NCBI GenBank assembly: GCA_022592445.1
Contig: JABYQR010000006.1
Location: 1-64,000 of the forward strand
DNA: 64,000 nucleotides
Direction: 5' to 3'
DNA from: Cytidiella melzeri
Taxonomy: Eukaryota; Basidiomycota; Agaricomycetes; Polyporales; Irpicaceae
The translations under genes were made by a program, and so were the position numbers. Under the pieces are notes generated by a model, which searched no databases, was not told the DNA's origin, and saw only the letters and a program-made list of their open reading frames with translations. Below are positions 32,507 through 44,943 of this stretch, piece after piece. Each line of letters opens with the position of its first letter. The first letter of the stretch is position 1.

Positions 32507-33571
32507 CTTGGTTACGCCTGATGGACTGCGGCAACTGCTTTACGATATCAGTATAGAGGACGAAAACGATGCATTGCTGAAGCAATCGCTCATAGATTCT
32601 TAGACTGTGCGACGGTGCGTAGTAGCAAAATGGAATTGTACCTCATTATTACTTTTACTCAGTCGTTTGTAATTCGGGATGGAAATATAACGCCGTTAAC
32701 AATCTTACTACTATTGCTCAGAGGTGCTGGGGCACTGATAATTAATGGAGCATTGGTATGTTTTCCAGAAGTAAGTTTTGGTTTTCACAGTTCAGTGTGG
32801 AGTTCGTCCAGTAAGCGGCGCAAGTTTGTAACTGGACGAGTCACACTCACACGTGAGTGTGACACGCGCGCATCATTGATCTCATCCTCATCCCGAACTG
32901 TATCAGGCCCGCTGCCAGTCGCGACTTGATTTTGGCTGGACGTTAGCTGTGTACAAGTCGCTACACAGTGCAAGAATGGAGAGCAGATGGTATGCCATTG
33001 CTCCAATACCGGGACTTCTACGTTCGACTTAATTCCCGTGGGCAACATCGCACAGATGCCTGATGGATAATTGGCTACTAGCTCAAGGACCCTCCATCTA
33101 ACGCCTGAACCCGTGAGTTTTCTGCCATCCCTGTGAACTATTTTAAGCGACACTGGCTAAGCTTTGATTAGTTTCCAACACCCATCAAGGGGTTTGAGGT
33201 AATCCTGGCTAGACCCTTGTCAATGAAACCTAACACACGCAAAAATCTGCCACGGGGAGGCCAATATCATGATCTTCGCTATCTCATTCAAGCTAGTGCA
33301 GCTCTAGGCTTGACCAACCGCGCGTCTCGCCTCTAATCTGAATAGACCGCAGTTCCCCACGGATCCTTCCCAGCATAGGACCCTGTACACAACACATGTC
33401 GGGCGTTGAGTTACGCCTCCAGCACCCGCATTCCTCGGGAGTGGGCTTCTCCCGAGCTTCGAATTGCAGCTGGCGCTTTCTATCGCTGTATATACCTCTT
33501 TGGAGGTGTATATATCAGCCCGGTCTCATACCCATACCTGACCCCAGCAGATCACATAGTTCTTCATAACC
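32507..33571. other. Intergenic; contains sequence shared with 47000-47060
   Basis: No intact gene. Around 33100-33200 a stretch matches, in reverse, sequence near 47030-47100 (both translate to VNYYKRHL/FDWIPASIKE-like words on the copy strand). This marks the start of the inverted duplication that carries the metacaspase. A TATA-like GTATATACC lies near 33488, about 85 bp before the metacaspase start. Confidence 0.45.
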
Positions 33572-35248
33572 ATGCCAGGAATCACTCTCCGCATTCGAAC
33601 GCAGCCGGTCAGGAAGGCCTTGTGTGTCGCCATCAAGTACAGTCACCTCCGCGATAGAGGATTTGAGCTTGCCCATGCGCACGACGACGTCCGGCATGTA
33701 CAGAATCTGCTTACCAGTACGTGTTTGGCCTCTTTCCCTCTACACAAGCGTTATGAGGATTCTACATCCACTAGAGCACTTCGGCTACTCAGAACAGGAC
33801 ATTACGGTGCTAAGGGATAGTGATGATCCTCTACAGCCTCGTCCCACACGGGAGAATATAGTACGCCATTCCGGGTGTTATCTTTATCCAATGTCGACCA
33901 CTAACTGGACGTTCCGACCAGATACAGGCAATGCGCGATCTTGTAGCTGGTGCATTGCCTGGCGATCATCTTCTATGCCATGGTGCGTAGTAATACCAGC
34001 ATTATATCTTGCAGCTATCGCTGATGCACTACAAAGTCTCTGGACACGGCTCACAAATCCCGAATTTGGACCATACAGAGAAGGACGAAATGGACGAGGG
34101 TGTGTACAGAGCCTTGAATCTCTGCTGGTAGCTCACGACTCTGCTTCACTGATCATAGTCTTCTGGCCTGTTGATGTCAACATAAAAAATGACGGCAGCG
34201 TTGAGAATCACATCAAAGACGATGTACGAAGCCTACACGTTTGCCAGTCAATCTTTCAGTTGCTTATAATAATGCAGGAGATCAAGAATATTCTGGTTGA
34301 TGGCATTATGCCTGGAGTCAACCTGGTGGTGAGTTAGGATCATTAGCTGCTACTTGGCCTTTTGTATTTACCATTCATTACAGCTGCTATTCGACTGCTG
34401 TCATTCTGGCACTATCGCAGGTAAGTTGGTCATCCTGCTGGGATATATACCGGTGTTGATTCACTGGATCAAAGATTTACCTCACAGCCATACAGATCAC
34501 ATGCGACACACGAGGCCACGCAGTGAGTTCCGCGTTGAACGTGAGTTCTCTGCCCTGTTTCTATGTATCTCCGAGTGACATATAGGTCACATTTTGCAGC
34601 GAAGAGCACTGAAGACAGTCTCAGTATAGACGACGAGATGACTCCGCTCAGTACTATTACATTGCCAGAGGAAGCACAGACCTCAGCCCCAGCCCAGTTA
34701 ACCCGGAACGTCGTGCGTATCTGCCTATGTCGTGTATGGTACCAGTGTTGACGAGGTTATAGGTATGCTGGTCCGCATGTAGAGACGCTCAAAACACCTA
34801 TAATCCTGCCACCAGTGGCGGTCTATTTATCAAGGTCCGTTATTCTGCAGATCATGAAGCGCAATAGTGCTGACGAAACCTGCGAACTCAGTACCTTACA
34901 AAATGCATAAGTAAGACGATAAGAGACAGAATGCGTGTCAAACCAATTCATATTTGTCATGGACAGGCGAAAATACATCTCAGACTCATCAACAACTCTT
35001 GCACAAAACCACGTGAGCTATTGCTCTCGATCGTACCACAGCGCAGTATCGGTCGCTAACCTCTCACACACAGCGAGAAACTCCAAGGTCTGCTGAGAGC
35101 GTACAACGAGCGGCTGAAGAACAGTGGAGATCTGTGTCGAATAATACCTAGCATTCCAAAACCTGAGCTCAGCTCGCTGTGCTACCTAGTACGTATGTTC
35201 ACATTCACTGAGTTGCTTTCGCCTTAGGCTCACTATTCGGCATTCTAG
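33572..35248 (+). CDS. Metacaspase (caspase-like Cys protease), copy A
   Basis: Start MPGITLRIRTQPVRKAL at 33572; no prodomain. Exons continue with HFGYSEQDITVL, DDPLQPRPTRENIVRH and AMRDLVAGALPGDHLL. The catalytic His is in VSGHGSQIPN, formed across an intron that ends CTACAAAG, and the catalytic Cys is in LLFDCCHSGT. Downstream come FWPVDVNIKNDGSVENHI-type sequence (before the Cys) and CWSACRDAQNTY. Metacaspases cleave after Arg/Lys and act in cell death and stress. The last exon has TAG at 35246-35248 where copy B has CAG-like coding, removing about 17 residues that remain readable to about 35302. At least eight short introns. Copy B is at 44944-46664. Confidence 0.75.
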
Positions 35249-35610
35249 CCGCAGCTCTTCGATGTTCCCATTGACGCAGTCTTTGGGAAAAGAACGGCGT
35301 AGTAGTGAAAAGTACACATGTGAAACTCTTGAGCCTGCCTCAAGATGAGCAGCCTCGTAATGACTGACTAATCCCAGTAACTGCAAAGGAGGGATTGAGG
35401 ACTTGGCACGTGTGACACGTTGTTGACGCGTTGTTTGGCTTTCGAAATTGAAACTCAGCCTTGTAGCTGTGTGCGGTACATAAGATCGCTCCACTCGTCG
35501 TCTCAACTCTCTCTTTACCCCTTCGCGAACGATTTTGTACTTTATTCTTTGCCGTTAGCATTTTTCTGCACTGAAGTGCTACACAGAATATGAACTAATC
35601 TTTGACTTAG

Positions 35611-36182
35611 ATGGAGACCACTACCAGTTCCCTACCTCCCGTGAACGCCAAAGACTCCTCAGTCGCCGACCTGATATCGCAAAGCTTCCCGAAGTTTGAT
35701 CATCGCGGCACCATTGTCGAACCTTTCGACAATGAAGGCAGACGCGATACCGAGTTTCAGGACAGTGAGTAGCGGAGACACCTCAGTGCTCTGTTATAGC
35801 GCATATACTGATTGTCACGCATGACCAAGAGCTCAGCAAGATGATCATCGAACTCATGCTCGAATTGCATGCCTGGTCCACTTCTCGGCCAACACAAGAA
35901 AGCGATTCCACAGCTGACACACTCGAGAAGGAAATTAATGGCATCATGGAAACAGAGAAGGAGCAAGGCAGGTCTTTGAGCTTGTCAGCGTCGCGCAGTT
36001 GTCTCATCGGTAGGCCGATGTTTTTGCACTCATTGTTATCTGCCACCATCATTGCTGTCATATAATCCACTTGGCTATATGCGATACTGACACACATTTC
36101 ACCCCAAGAGAAAACTCGTCAGCGCCTGAACGACTTTGTCAATCGCATCAAGATGGCTCTGGCAGCGCTGACAGGATTGTAA
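35611..36182 (+). CDS. Small acidic helical protein upstream of the Afi1-type gene
   Basis: About 125 codons in three exons: METTTSSLPPVNAKDSS...FDHRGTIVEPFDNEG, then KMIIELMLELHAWS with DTLEKEINGIMETEKEQ, and last EKTRQRLNDFVNRIKMALA ending at TAA 36180-36182. The middle is predicted helical or coiled-coil. To keep frame the second intron would need a GC donor (G/GCAGGT near 35957); otherwise the last exon is misplaced. No family recognised. Its 5' half is duplicated, without the ATG, near 44640-44515 (-). Confidence 0.5.
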
Positions 36183-36473
36183 ACCAAGCTGAAGCCCCGA
36201 GTCCTAGCTTCAGGCCAACGACCTTCCTCTGTATTCGCCTCTACCGTCACCGCCCTTGGACTAGATCATGTCGTGCCTTTTCAACGGGTTTCTGTATTGT
36301 GCTCTCGGAACGCACTGTATCGTCTCTGTATGCATGAATCAAATGAACTGTTTTACATGTGGTTTAGATGCATACAGAACCTTTTGCTGTAGCTTCGCCA
36401 CATTTTATTGGCGATGAGATTTTGAGCGTGAACGGGCGCCATTCTCGCCTTTGCAACAGACTCTCGATCTCTC

Positions 36474-39377
36474 ATGCCGGGGGGTGCTGAACATTGTTCC
36501 TTTGTCCTCCTCGCCGACTTCGATATCGACCGAGGTGCGCAGCTCACGTTCCAGTTCCCTCAACCACTAGGCACAGATGAGACGTGAGCTATGAGCCCAT
36601 GGACGCATGCACAAAGACTGACTGTTCTGTCCATAGCCTTTTGGCGAACTTGATGCTCCCTGATGGAGCAGAGAGGCAACCTGAAGATTGGACGATATTC
36701 TTCTTGAATCAACGGCCGTTCAACACGATTGCGCCTGTCCTTGCGCTGGAGTCAGAGTCGCGCGACAGTCAGGCAGAGGATGAGGAGAAGGCTCCAGAGC
36801 TGATTTACGTGCTGAACCTTGTGAGGACTAAGCTGGATAAGACGGTGCGAAGGTGTGTGCAGCAAACACGTTTTTTATTTCAGAGGAAATAGGCTTGACC
36901 TCTCGCAGAGGAGCGATTGTGAAAGCCATGGCCATATGTACTCGTCATTCGTTCATTGAGATCTTCAAGGTATGCCTCAAGTACCGTGATCCGCTCTCCG
37001 CTGACAGAGGGACCAGTAGCCTGTACTGTTGATGGCCCTTGACGACTACTTTATGAATCCGTCTCAAGACTGTCTTGCACGTCTCTTCGACGCCGTCAAC
37101 AGCATGGACATATCGATGACTCCCACCTTGTCTCCCTTCGAGAAGCTCATTATGCGGACTTCCGAGCGCAAGGATGTTTTCTTGGAAAAGTTTGAGGAAC
37201 TGTCAAGGCCAGCAGGCACCGAGCCTGCAACGCATATCCCTACGCACAAGGCAGAAGACTCGATGAGCTCGCAGTCTAGCTTCGAGGAAGGAATTTTGAT
37301 GCGTGTTCAGGCCAAAAGCAAGGATCGCGAGCCTGAGAAGAATCCGGCGGCCAGCGCCGCAAGCTTACCTTCCTCCACTCAGTATTCTCCATCTGACGCG
37401 TCATTCTCGCTCGACGGCAGTGCGGTATGGGTAGAAAGCGGGCCTGACCAGTCGGCTTCGCAGTCTGCGACCAGTACGCTTGTCGGGAACAATCGAAGTG
37501 CCTCCATGCGGGGTAGGAAATCGACTGATGCTTCATCATCGTCATCTTCGCACAACCACGGGCGGCGAGAGGAAATGGGTGGGATCCCTGCCACCTCTGC
37601 AGCTACCGGCCCCCTAGTAAAAGATACCCATTTCTTCCCTGCCACTATTGAGTACAACGATCACCAACTACCCATCCGGCTACCAATGTACACATTCGAA
37701 GAGGAAGTTGGCGATGTAAGTTGGATACTAGTGCCCTCTACCAGCGTCTCACGGCCCTTCAGTACTCGCTTATACAGCTCGTGCAAACATTTTCTACTCC
37801 CTCGACCACCATCACTGGACCTATGCATCCGCACCTGCATACCAGCGGCAACCAGACGCACCCGATCATCATTCTATTCAACGCACTTGTTACAGGCAAA
37901 CGTATCATCTTTTTGGGACATCACAGACCCGCAGGACAGGTTTCGAGCTATGTTCTCTCTGCTTGTGCGCTTGGGTCAGGCTGTGGTATGGTGCTGCGAG
38001 GACTGATCAAGCGAGCATTTCCTTATGCAAATCTCATAAACAAGGAAGAGTGGGAATCAACGTGCGTTCTAACGAGATATACTGCCGTGGTTATATTGAC
38101 CGCTACGTATAGACCCGCATACATTGCAGGTGTGACCAACCCTATTTTCGAGGCTTCTGTCACATGGGACCTTTTATGCGACATTGGTTCAAGCCGAATG
38201 GTCATTTCGAAAGATATTCATCAGAATTATCCCGCTGCTGGCGTGCCTGTACCCCCTGTGCAATTAATTACTCGTTCCGGGACACTGAAGGCAGAGGGCT
38301 CCCTTGGTAGCGAGGAAGAGATGTCGAGACCTAGCAAAGATCTCAACCCCACGCAGAAAGCCGACTTCGTTGGCAAAGCGGAGACGGCAGACAATGTCTT
38401 CATGGAGGACGTCAGTATCAACTCTTTTATCTTAAAGCTTAACGCCCCGTGACATTTTTGCCTGCAGATCACCGCTGCCATATCCATGCATTATGGCGAA
38501 GCTCATGTTCGCGCACGTTTCACAGAATACGCAACGCGTTTCGTCAGACTTGCGGCTCGATACGAGGAAGATGTACTAGGGCTTGAAACCACAATAGGCT
38601 ACCCAGGGACAGTCTATATTGAGCTACCTGGCGAGGAGCCTCGACTTGGAAGTGGCCTTTGTTTCGCGGACGAAGCGGCTGGCGCAAGAGAGCTTGCGGC
38701 TAATGCCAGCCGGATCGAAGCGTGGAGACGAACTGAAAGCTATACCCTGTGGGAGCAGGTCGGTGGTTTGTCTTTCACGGGGAGAAATGCGGCTCAACTT
38801 GGTTGCGATAGGATTTCAACCACATGAGAGCGGCAAACCCTATACAAGGCGTGGACATCGCCCACCAGTTGTGGAAGCTTCGCCACTCAAGGCGCATGTC
38901 CGACAGGGAGGCTGTTGCGATCTACCGCACCCTAGCAGACAACATGCAAACATATGATCAAGTGACAGAGGTGTGTGGCAGCTGCGATGTGAACCTTATA
39001 AGCTGAGCAAACGCGGGTACAGCTCTTGTCGCTGTTGCCGCCCCACTACAACGGTCTACTCCCAATAAGTTTCGGGCTCTTCCACCAACAGGAGGCGGTT
39101 CGCGACCTCACTGTCGAAATTTTCAATGAACTTCGTTCTTACCCTGTACGTGACAGCTGTTCTTATCCCCTTGATGTACTCTTATGCAGGTGTCATGTGC
39201 GTGTAGGTCGGGGTGCAGTTCTTGCAGGCCCTGAATCACTTCCAGCGTTATGCATACGTTCGACAAGCGCACGCCCGAGAATCGCGGCTGATGAATGACC
39301 ATAACACGCTGTCTATACCACCGTCGTACATGTCACGGACCCCGTCGAATCGCAGCGAGTCTAGTCTGGCAAGTTGA
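36474..39377 (+). CDS. AFI1: Afi1-type polarity protein (docking domain and SPA-like region)
   Basis: Start MPGGAEHCSFVLLADFDIDRG at 36474 matches the N-terminal Arf3-docking domain of Afi1, continuing over an intron (36584-36636) as LLANLMLPDGAERQPEDWTI. Further exons give RRGAIVKAMAICTRHSFIEI, a Ser-rich disordered linker (37250-37600), LPIRLPMYTFEEEVGDYSL, NALVTGKRIIFLGHHRPAGQ, the C-terminal conserved block FEASVTWDLLCDIGSSRMV, and VDIAHQLWKLRHSRRMSD. Stop TGA at 39375-39377. This DENN-like family acts in vesicle traffic and polarised growth with the small GTPase Arf3/Arf6. About nine exons; length near 850 aa fits the family. Three fragments of it lie downstream. Confidence 0.8.
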
Positions 39378-39826
39378 TAATTGTGGTAGCATGGTGCATT
39401 GTATTTCGAAGTTACGTGGATTGCTCATCATAACATGCATTTCAGTTCTTCTATGTGGGCGTTTCGCTGTAACACGCCTGTCAGCAAACTGCCCAAAGAC
39501 GTACTTGGACGCTTATCGATGTAAGAAATGGAGCTTCCCCAGAGAACACGAACAGCGTTAGCTGTGCATATCTCTCCAACAATGCCTAATAAACGTTTGT
39601 CAAGAGACGCTACGACGGTGGAAGCTATGTCGCGACCCAATGTGGCCATTCCTTTCTCGTGCTTTCGTAACTCTTCTTTGGCATCAACTGAATCCCTGTT
39701 CGGATTGCAATTGTAGGCATGCTGTGCCTTTGCGATGGAACATTGTCACGGAGCCAACCTGTTGGACTTTAAATATCTCTGGTTCAACTAGAGAGCGCAG
39801 CACTTTCTCCTCTTCTTTCTTTGACC

Positions 39827-40522
39827 ATGTCTACCATTCCCAACAACCCCGCCGGTGACACTGTCTCGATCACTGTCACATCTACCGATACGACCAAAGT
39901 ACATGGCGAGAAAGTCGTCTCTGTACTCGACAAACGCACCGACATCGAGGTCACGTATGTTACACCTGAATCTGTCAAAGCAATTACCCGCGCCGACGCC
40001 GATGCCGATGGCACCAACGAAGAGCAGCCATCGCATGCTGTGGATGAAGCCCCGGTCTCTACAATCACCCGCCGTGTAGAGCACACCAAGCGCGTTATTA
40101 CTATGAAGTAAGTGATTTCAATTGAGCAATCTCAGGCGTATCAGTGACTCTTATGAAACTATCTAGCAAGGTAGACTTCGACCTAGATGATATCGTCTCA
40201 GAAGATATCGTCGACAGAGCACAACTGCTCCAAGAGCTGATGGATGCGCAAGTACACTTCGTGCCGTTAATATCCGGTCTCTAATCTTTACTACAGAGGC
40301 TTGCAGTCGCGGGGCCTCAACGAGACCAAAAGTGCAACGAAGAAGAAGAAGGACAATCCTATAAAGGAGGTTTATGCTCAATCGAAAGCGAATCAGCAGG
40401 ATGCGAGGAACTTGACGAGCGACTCGAAGAAAGGTGATGCGACCACAAGAAATAGAAAGAAAGCAAGGAAAACTGATACACAAATTCCAGGACTGGAGGG
40501 GAAAAGGGATAATCAGGCTTGA
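39827..40522 (+). CDS. Small Lys-rich protein S1
   Basis: Three exons (39827-40107, 40167-40247, 40297-40522) give 195 codons: MSTIPNNPAGDTVSITVTST, then EKVVSVLDKRTDIEVTYV, RVEHTKRVITM, DLDDIVSEDIVDRAQLLQEL and a Lys/Asn-rich tail with no hydrophobic segment. Intron 2 starts GCAAGT, a GC-AG intron, where paralogue S2 has GTACGT. Family unknown; the basic tail could bind nucleic acid or act as a localisation signal. It converges on WW-B, whose 3' end is about 120 bp away. Confidence 0.65.
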
Positions 40523-40643
40523 GAGGCTTGCGCTAGCTAGGGCATGATCGGGACATTGAGATACAACAAACTCTTCTTCTTGATATAGCTAGTAAATACA
40601 ATGTATGTGGGTACCGATACATATCTGAGGTATACACGGACTC

Positions 40644-43357
40644 TTATGGGGAATTGACGACAGTGCTCACATCTGAAACTGACGAACCAGACGAGCTTTT
40701 ACGCTTTTTCAGGCGGAAGCCACCTGAAGTCTGCCATCTCTCCTTCGCATTCAGTACAGTATTCTTGAGGCCCGAAGGGCAAATAGCATAGAGGATCGAT
40801 CCCTCTCGGGAGTCCCAATGAGCTTCCCAGTCAAGCCAGAGAAGAATGGCAGTGACGAAAAACAGGATTCCCAGGATACAGCCCAGGGAGACCCTCGTCG
40901 CCACGCTCGTGTGCCAAAAGAACACAATCATCAACGCCCCCAGAAATGTGAGCATGCTGCGAATCTAAATTTCAGCAATAGTGGTAAGAATACGCAACAA
41001 AACAGCCGTACCTCCATATGAAAAGTGCAGTTGGTAGACTGCCAATGAATTGTTAATCAGCTCGTGAACCTTGGAGGATGGGTCATAACCGTACCTGAAA
41101 GTGAGCGCGACTGACTCCAGGCCAGGCCAATGTTTTTCTCTCTTCTCAAAAAACGCGAGCTGTCGCTGATCTCAGTACTGCTTTGGCTGTGAAGGGAAGA
41201 AACATGTCGACCCACAGCTTTGGCGGTTTCAAAATGATCGCTGTATCGATGCTGGTGTGTCAAAATTTGGATCGCGATGAAGTTGAAGAAGGCCAGCACA
41301 GAGGAGATATAGGATGCTATTTGGGCTGTGCTCTTGTCCGGGGAGGTCGTGTCGATGCTATTGATCGTTAAGAACCCGACGTTCGCTGAGAGAATGACTG
41401 TAGCCTATCATCAAAAAAGCACGTGAGACATGAGAGCGATGGAGTTCATGTCGAACGCACGGGAATAATAGAATGCTGCCAGTCTTTGGAGAGCAGGACG
41501 ATAAATCTCCGCCAAGATATCCAATCGACGGTCCCGTCGATCCAGACGCTCTCTATCTCATCCATGTAAACACTGGGCATGAAGAACAAGAGCGGCGTGA
41601 CAATCCTGAACAGCCAACTGCGCTTGTGGTGTATCGAGTCGCTGTGTACGCTGTCATCTCGGTGAATTCGAGCACCACGTTCCCCGTGGTAGTTGAGGAA
41701 TACATGTTCGACTAAGTCTAACGGTTAGATGCCATGCAAGATATACATGACGAATTGTTCTCGCCTAAGTTCTGCTTGCATCGCGCTGTGGGTACGATGA
41801 TTAGTAGGGGCTACGGCATGCTTCTAGCAGCTTCTCATACCGACGATCCACATGTCATGACCATTCTTCTCAAATGCTAGCGAACAATCAGATCAGGACC
41901 ACTTCGTGAATTAATTACCCAAAACTCACCTTCGATTCTATCAATACACTTGAGGACTTCGGTAGCTTCTGTTTTGTCGAATGGGAAAATCGGTTTCTTG
42001 GAGGAGAGGTGATCTACGCTCACGAAATGTTATGGGTCAAGGCGAATCAAAAGCTGAAGTGCGAGGGGAAACGAACCGTAAATCCCAACATTCAGCTGGC
42101 TCTTGAGCTCGCCCAGAACATCTTGTGGAGGACCGCGATGGCACGGGAACATTTCAACGTGTATCCTGTGCGACATGTCATTATACGCAGCTCAAAGCTG
42201 AAAGTCGGGGGTAAATTAGTAGTAGCTTGCGATTGAGAAGATGAGACATACTAAACAGTTCGCGTGGCCTACCAGAACAGATATTCAATTTGTTTGCCTA
42301 AGCTCCTTTGTTATTGAGGGGGGAGAGTATGTTTAGACTAATTGCTTGCGTACCAACGTGGGATTGTGTTGTACAGACCCGAGCCTCCTTTGTGACAAAG
42401 ACATATTCCGTACTGTTGAGCCAAAAGACACATCTCTTCTGCCAGGACGCCAAGTAATAGCCGTACGCCAAGTCCTTGCCACCACTGAATTCCTCCAACG
42501 CGATCACAATTTCTGCGTCAACCGGAAGGGGAGCTTGCTGTGTACTTAAAATGCTGAGGAGATATTGGGCAAAGCCCGATACTCCATCTAGATACTTTTG
42601 GCTGTAGAGATCCACGAATGTCAGGAGATTCTATGTTGACGCGTCAGCTGTGTACAGTGATGAGAGTTGTTGAGTGACGCACTTTTGTCTCCTCGCGAAA
42701 ATACAGATTACCCTCCGGCGATACGTAGTGTGTCCATAGAAAGTCCCCGTAAGCAGAAGAACCTACTGGGACACTAAGAGTATCCATCAGGAGATTATCT
42801 CCGCTTTGTGTCATGCATGCTCACGGATCGTAGGAAGTCTGGAAAGCTTCGATTTGTGGCATGTCGCCGTCATATTCTTTGGGGCTGAAGACCAAGTCAG
42901 GTTTCTATCCTGCGGAATGTATTTCTTGAGCTAATACGTACTGGTAATAGGTCCTTTCATACCTGCTCTCCACGATGTGGGCAGGTGTCACTGCAGCGTA
43001 GCACCAACTGAGGCCCTCCTCGCGGCCTGGCGCTGCCTTGTCTGGCTCATGCTCAGGCGGTGCAGTGTCGCCGCTTAACTCAGCAGTCGACTCCAACAAT
43101 GTACTGACGCAGTTTGCCAGCTGGGCGGGATGGGGTATGGTTGACTGCGATTCCATGGGGTGCGACGCCAGTATACCATTCTCCATGGCAGACATGACCT
43201 GATCCGTAAGCGATGCCCCTCTGCGCTGCCAGTGCAGCACCGGTTTCAGTCGCTGGAGTGTGCGCCCTATTAATGGTCCGCCGTATGTTTGTGGCTCTTC
43301 GACTATAGTACCACAGTAGGGCTCAGTGGACTCGGAGCTGTCCAAGGACCGCTGCAT
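40644..43357 (-). CDS. WW-like multi-pass membrane protein, copy B
   Basis: Start chosen at ATG 43357 (MQRSLDSSESTEPYCG), which is conserved in copies C and D and sits 54 bp after a TATA-like TGTTATATGT (43411-43420). Order: disordered N-terminus ending AAVTPAHIVESRYERTYYQYV, WW-like segment, helical core YLDGVSGFAQYLLSIL with LASWQKRCVFWLNSTEYVFV, cytosolic loop LFRIVTPLLFFMPSVYMDEI, and C-terminal hydrophobic helices including TFLGALMIVFFWHTSVAT and GILFFVTAILLWLDWE. Stop at 40644 after VSTVVNSP. About nine introns; no obvious break, so it may be functional. Role unknown. Confidence 0.65.
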
Positions 43358-43410
43358 AGCGTGATGGTGGGGGTCAAAGGAGGCAAGGAGGGCGTAAGCC
43401 TGAGAGGGAC

Positions 43411-43420
43411 ACATATAACA
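43411..43420 (-). promoter_or_regulatory. TATA-like box of WW-B
   Basis: TGTTATATGT on the minus strand, 54 bp before the ATG. The same block with CACTCTGTACACGAGG upstream of it is conserved in copies C and D. Confidence 0.5.
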
Positions 43421-43499
43421 GGCACTCTGTACACGAGGCGATCTCGCCTCACTTTTCCATATTAACACCACGCAGGATCAATGCCAACTACAACTTACA

Positions 43500-44640
43500 A
43501 ACGCAAGTTCATCAGTCGTGAATCTCGAACATGCGAATGTCGAAAATATGCATAACGCTGGAAATGTTTCTAGGCCTATAAGATGACGCCTGCGTGAGAG
43601 TACATCAGGGGGATGTGAATAGCTGTCACGTACAGGGTAAGGCGGACGACGTTCATTCATTTCCAAAGTGAGGTCGCGAACTGCCTCCTATTGGTGGAAG
43701 AGCCCGACACTCGTTGAGAGTAGACCGTCGTATTGAGGCAGCGATAGTGCCGAGTTGAAGAGCTGTAACCGTGTTAGTTCAGCTCATAAGGTTCAGATCG
43801 CAGCTGCCACACACCTCTGCAACTTGATCATATGTTTGCATGTTGTCTGCTAGGGTGCGGTAAATCGCAACAGCCTCCCGGTCAGACGTGCGTCTTGTCA
43901 CAACCCACGCACTCTGGAGCATGTGCCTTTTGGAGAAGCTTCCACAATTGGTGGGCGATGTCCACGTCTTGTACAGGGTTTGTAGCGCTCATGTGATCGA
44001 AATTCTATCGCGGCCAAGTTGAGCCACAGTTCTTCACGGTGAAAGACAAATCACCGACCTTCTCCCACAGAGTATAGCTTCCTGTGCGTCTTCACGCTAC
44101 GATCCGACTGGCATTGGCCGCAAGCTCTCTTGCACCTGCCGCTTCGTCCGTGAAACTAAGGCCTCTTCCAAGTCGAGGCCCGTCGCCAGGTAGCTGGATC
44201 TGAGTAGCCTATCATGGTCAATAGTCCCGAGTGCGTCTTCCTCGTAGCGAGCCGCGAGCCTGACAAAACGCGGTGCGAGTTCGGTAGAACGAGCGCGAAC
44301 ATGAGTTTCGCCACCGTGCTTGGATATGGTAGCGGTATCACCTGGCGTTGAGCTTTACAAGCAAGCGACCATGATGATAACGTTGTCTGCCGTCTCCGCT
44401 TTACCAACGAAGTGCGTGGGGTTGAGGTCTTGCTAGGTCTCAACATCTCTCAGAGTCTTCGTTGCTACTAAGAGAGCCCTCTGTCTTCAGTGTCCCGGAG
44501 CGTGTGATGAGTTACACCTTCGTTGTAAGGTTCTGTGCCACGACAATCGAACTCTGGGAAGCTCTGCGAGGTGAGGCCGGCGACTGACGAGTCTCTGGCG
44601 TTCACGGGAGGTAATGAACTCGTAGTGGCTCCGTCTAAGT
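43500..44640 (-). pseudogene. Fused remnant: small gene 5' half plus Afi1 3' end (F1)
   Basis: On the minus strand 44640-44515 resembles the small gene at 35611 (TTSSLPPVNARDSS), but its ATG reads ACG. Near 44515 the sequence jumps to Afi1 coding sequence corresponding to 38275 onward (CTCCGGGACACTGAAG, AAAGCGGAGACGGCAG) and follows it with indels to about 43500. The roughly 2 kb between was deleted. Frames are broken throughout. Confidence 0.7.
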
Positions 44641-44943
44641 GAAAGATTAGCTCGTATTCTGTGTAGCACTTCAACGTAGGGAGAATGCTAACGACGTAGG
44701 ATAATTATACAAAGTCGTGCGAAAAAACTAGAGAGTCAAGGCGACGAATGAAGCGATCCTATCCATACACAGTTACCAAGCTGAGTTTCAATTTCATAAG
44801 CCAAACAAGCCAAACAACGCGTCAACAAAGCGTCGCACGTGCGCTCCGAGCGCTCCATCCCTCCTTCAGTTGCAATGCAGTTAGTCAGTCATACGAGGCT
44901 GCTGATATCGAGCTTCGCGCTGCACACATGCAGTATTGCGCGA

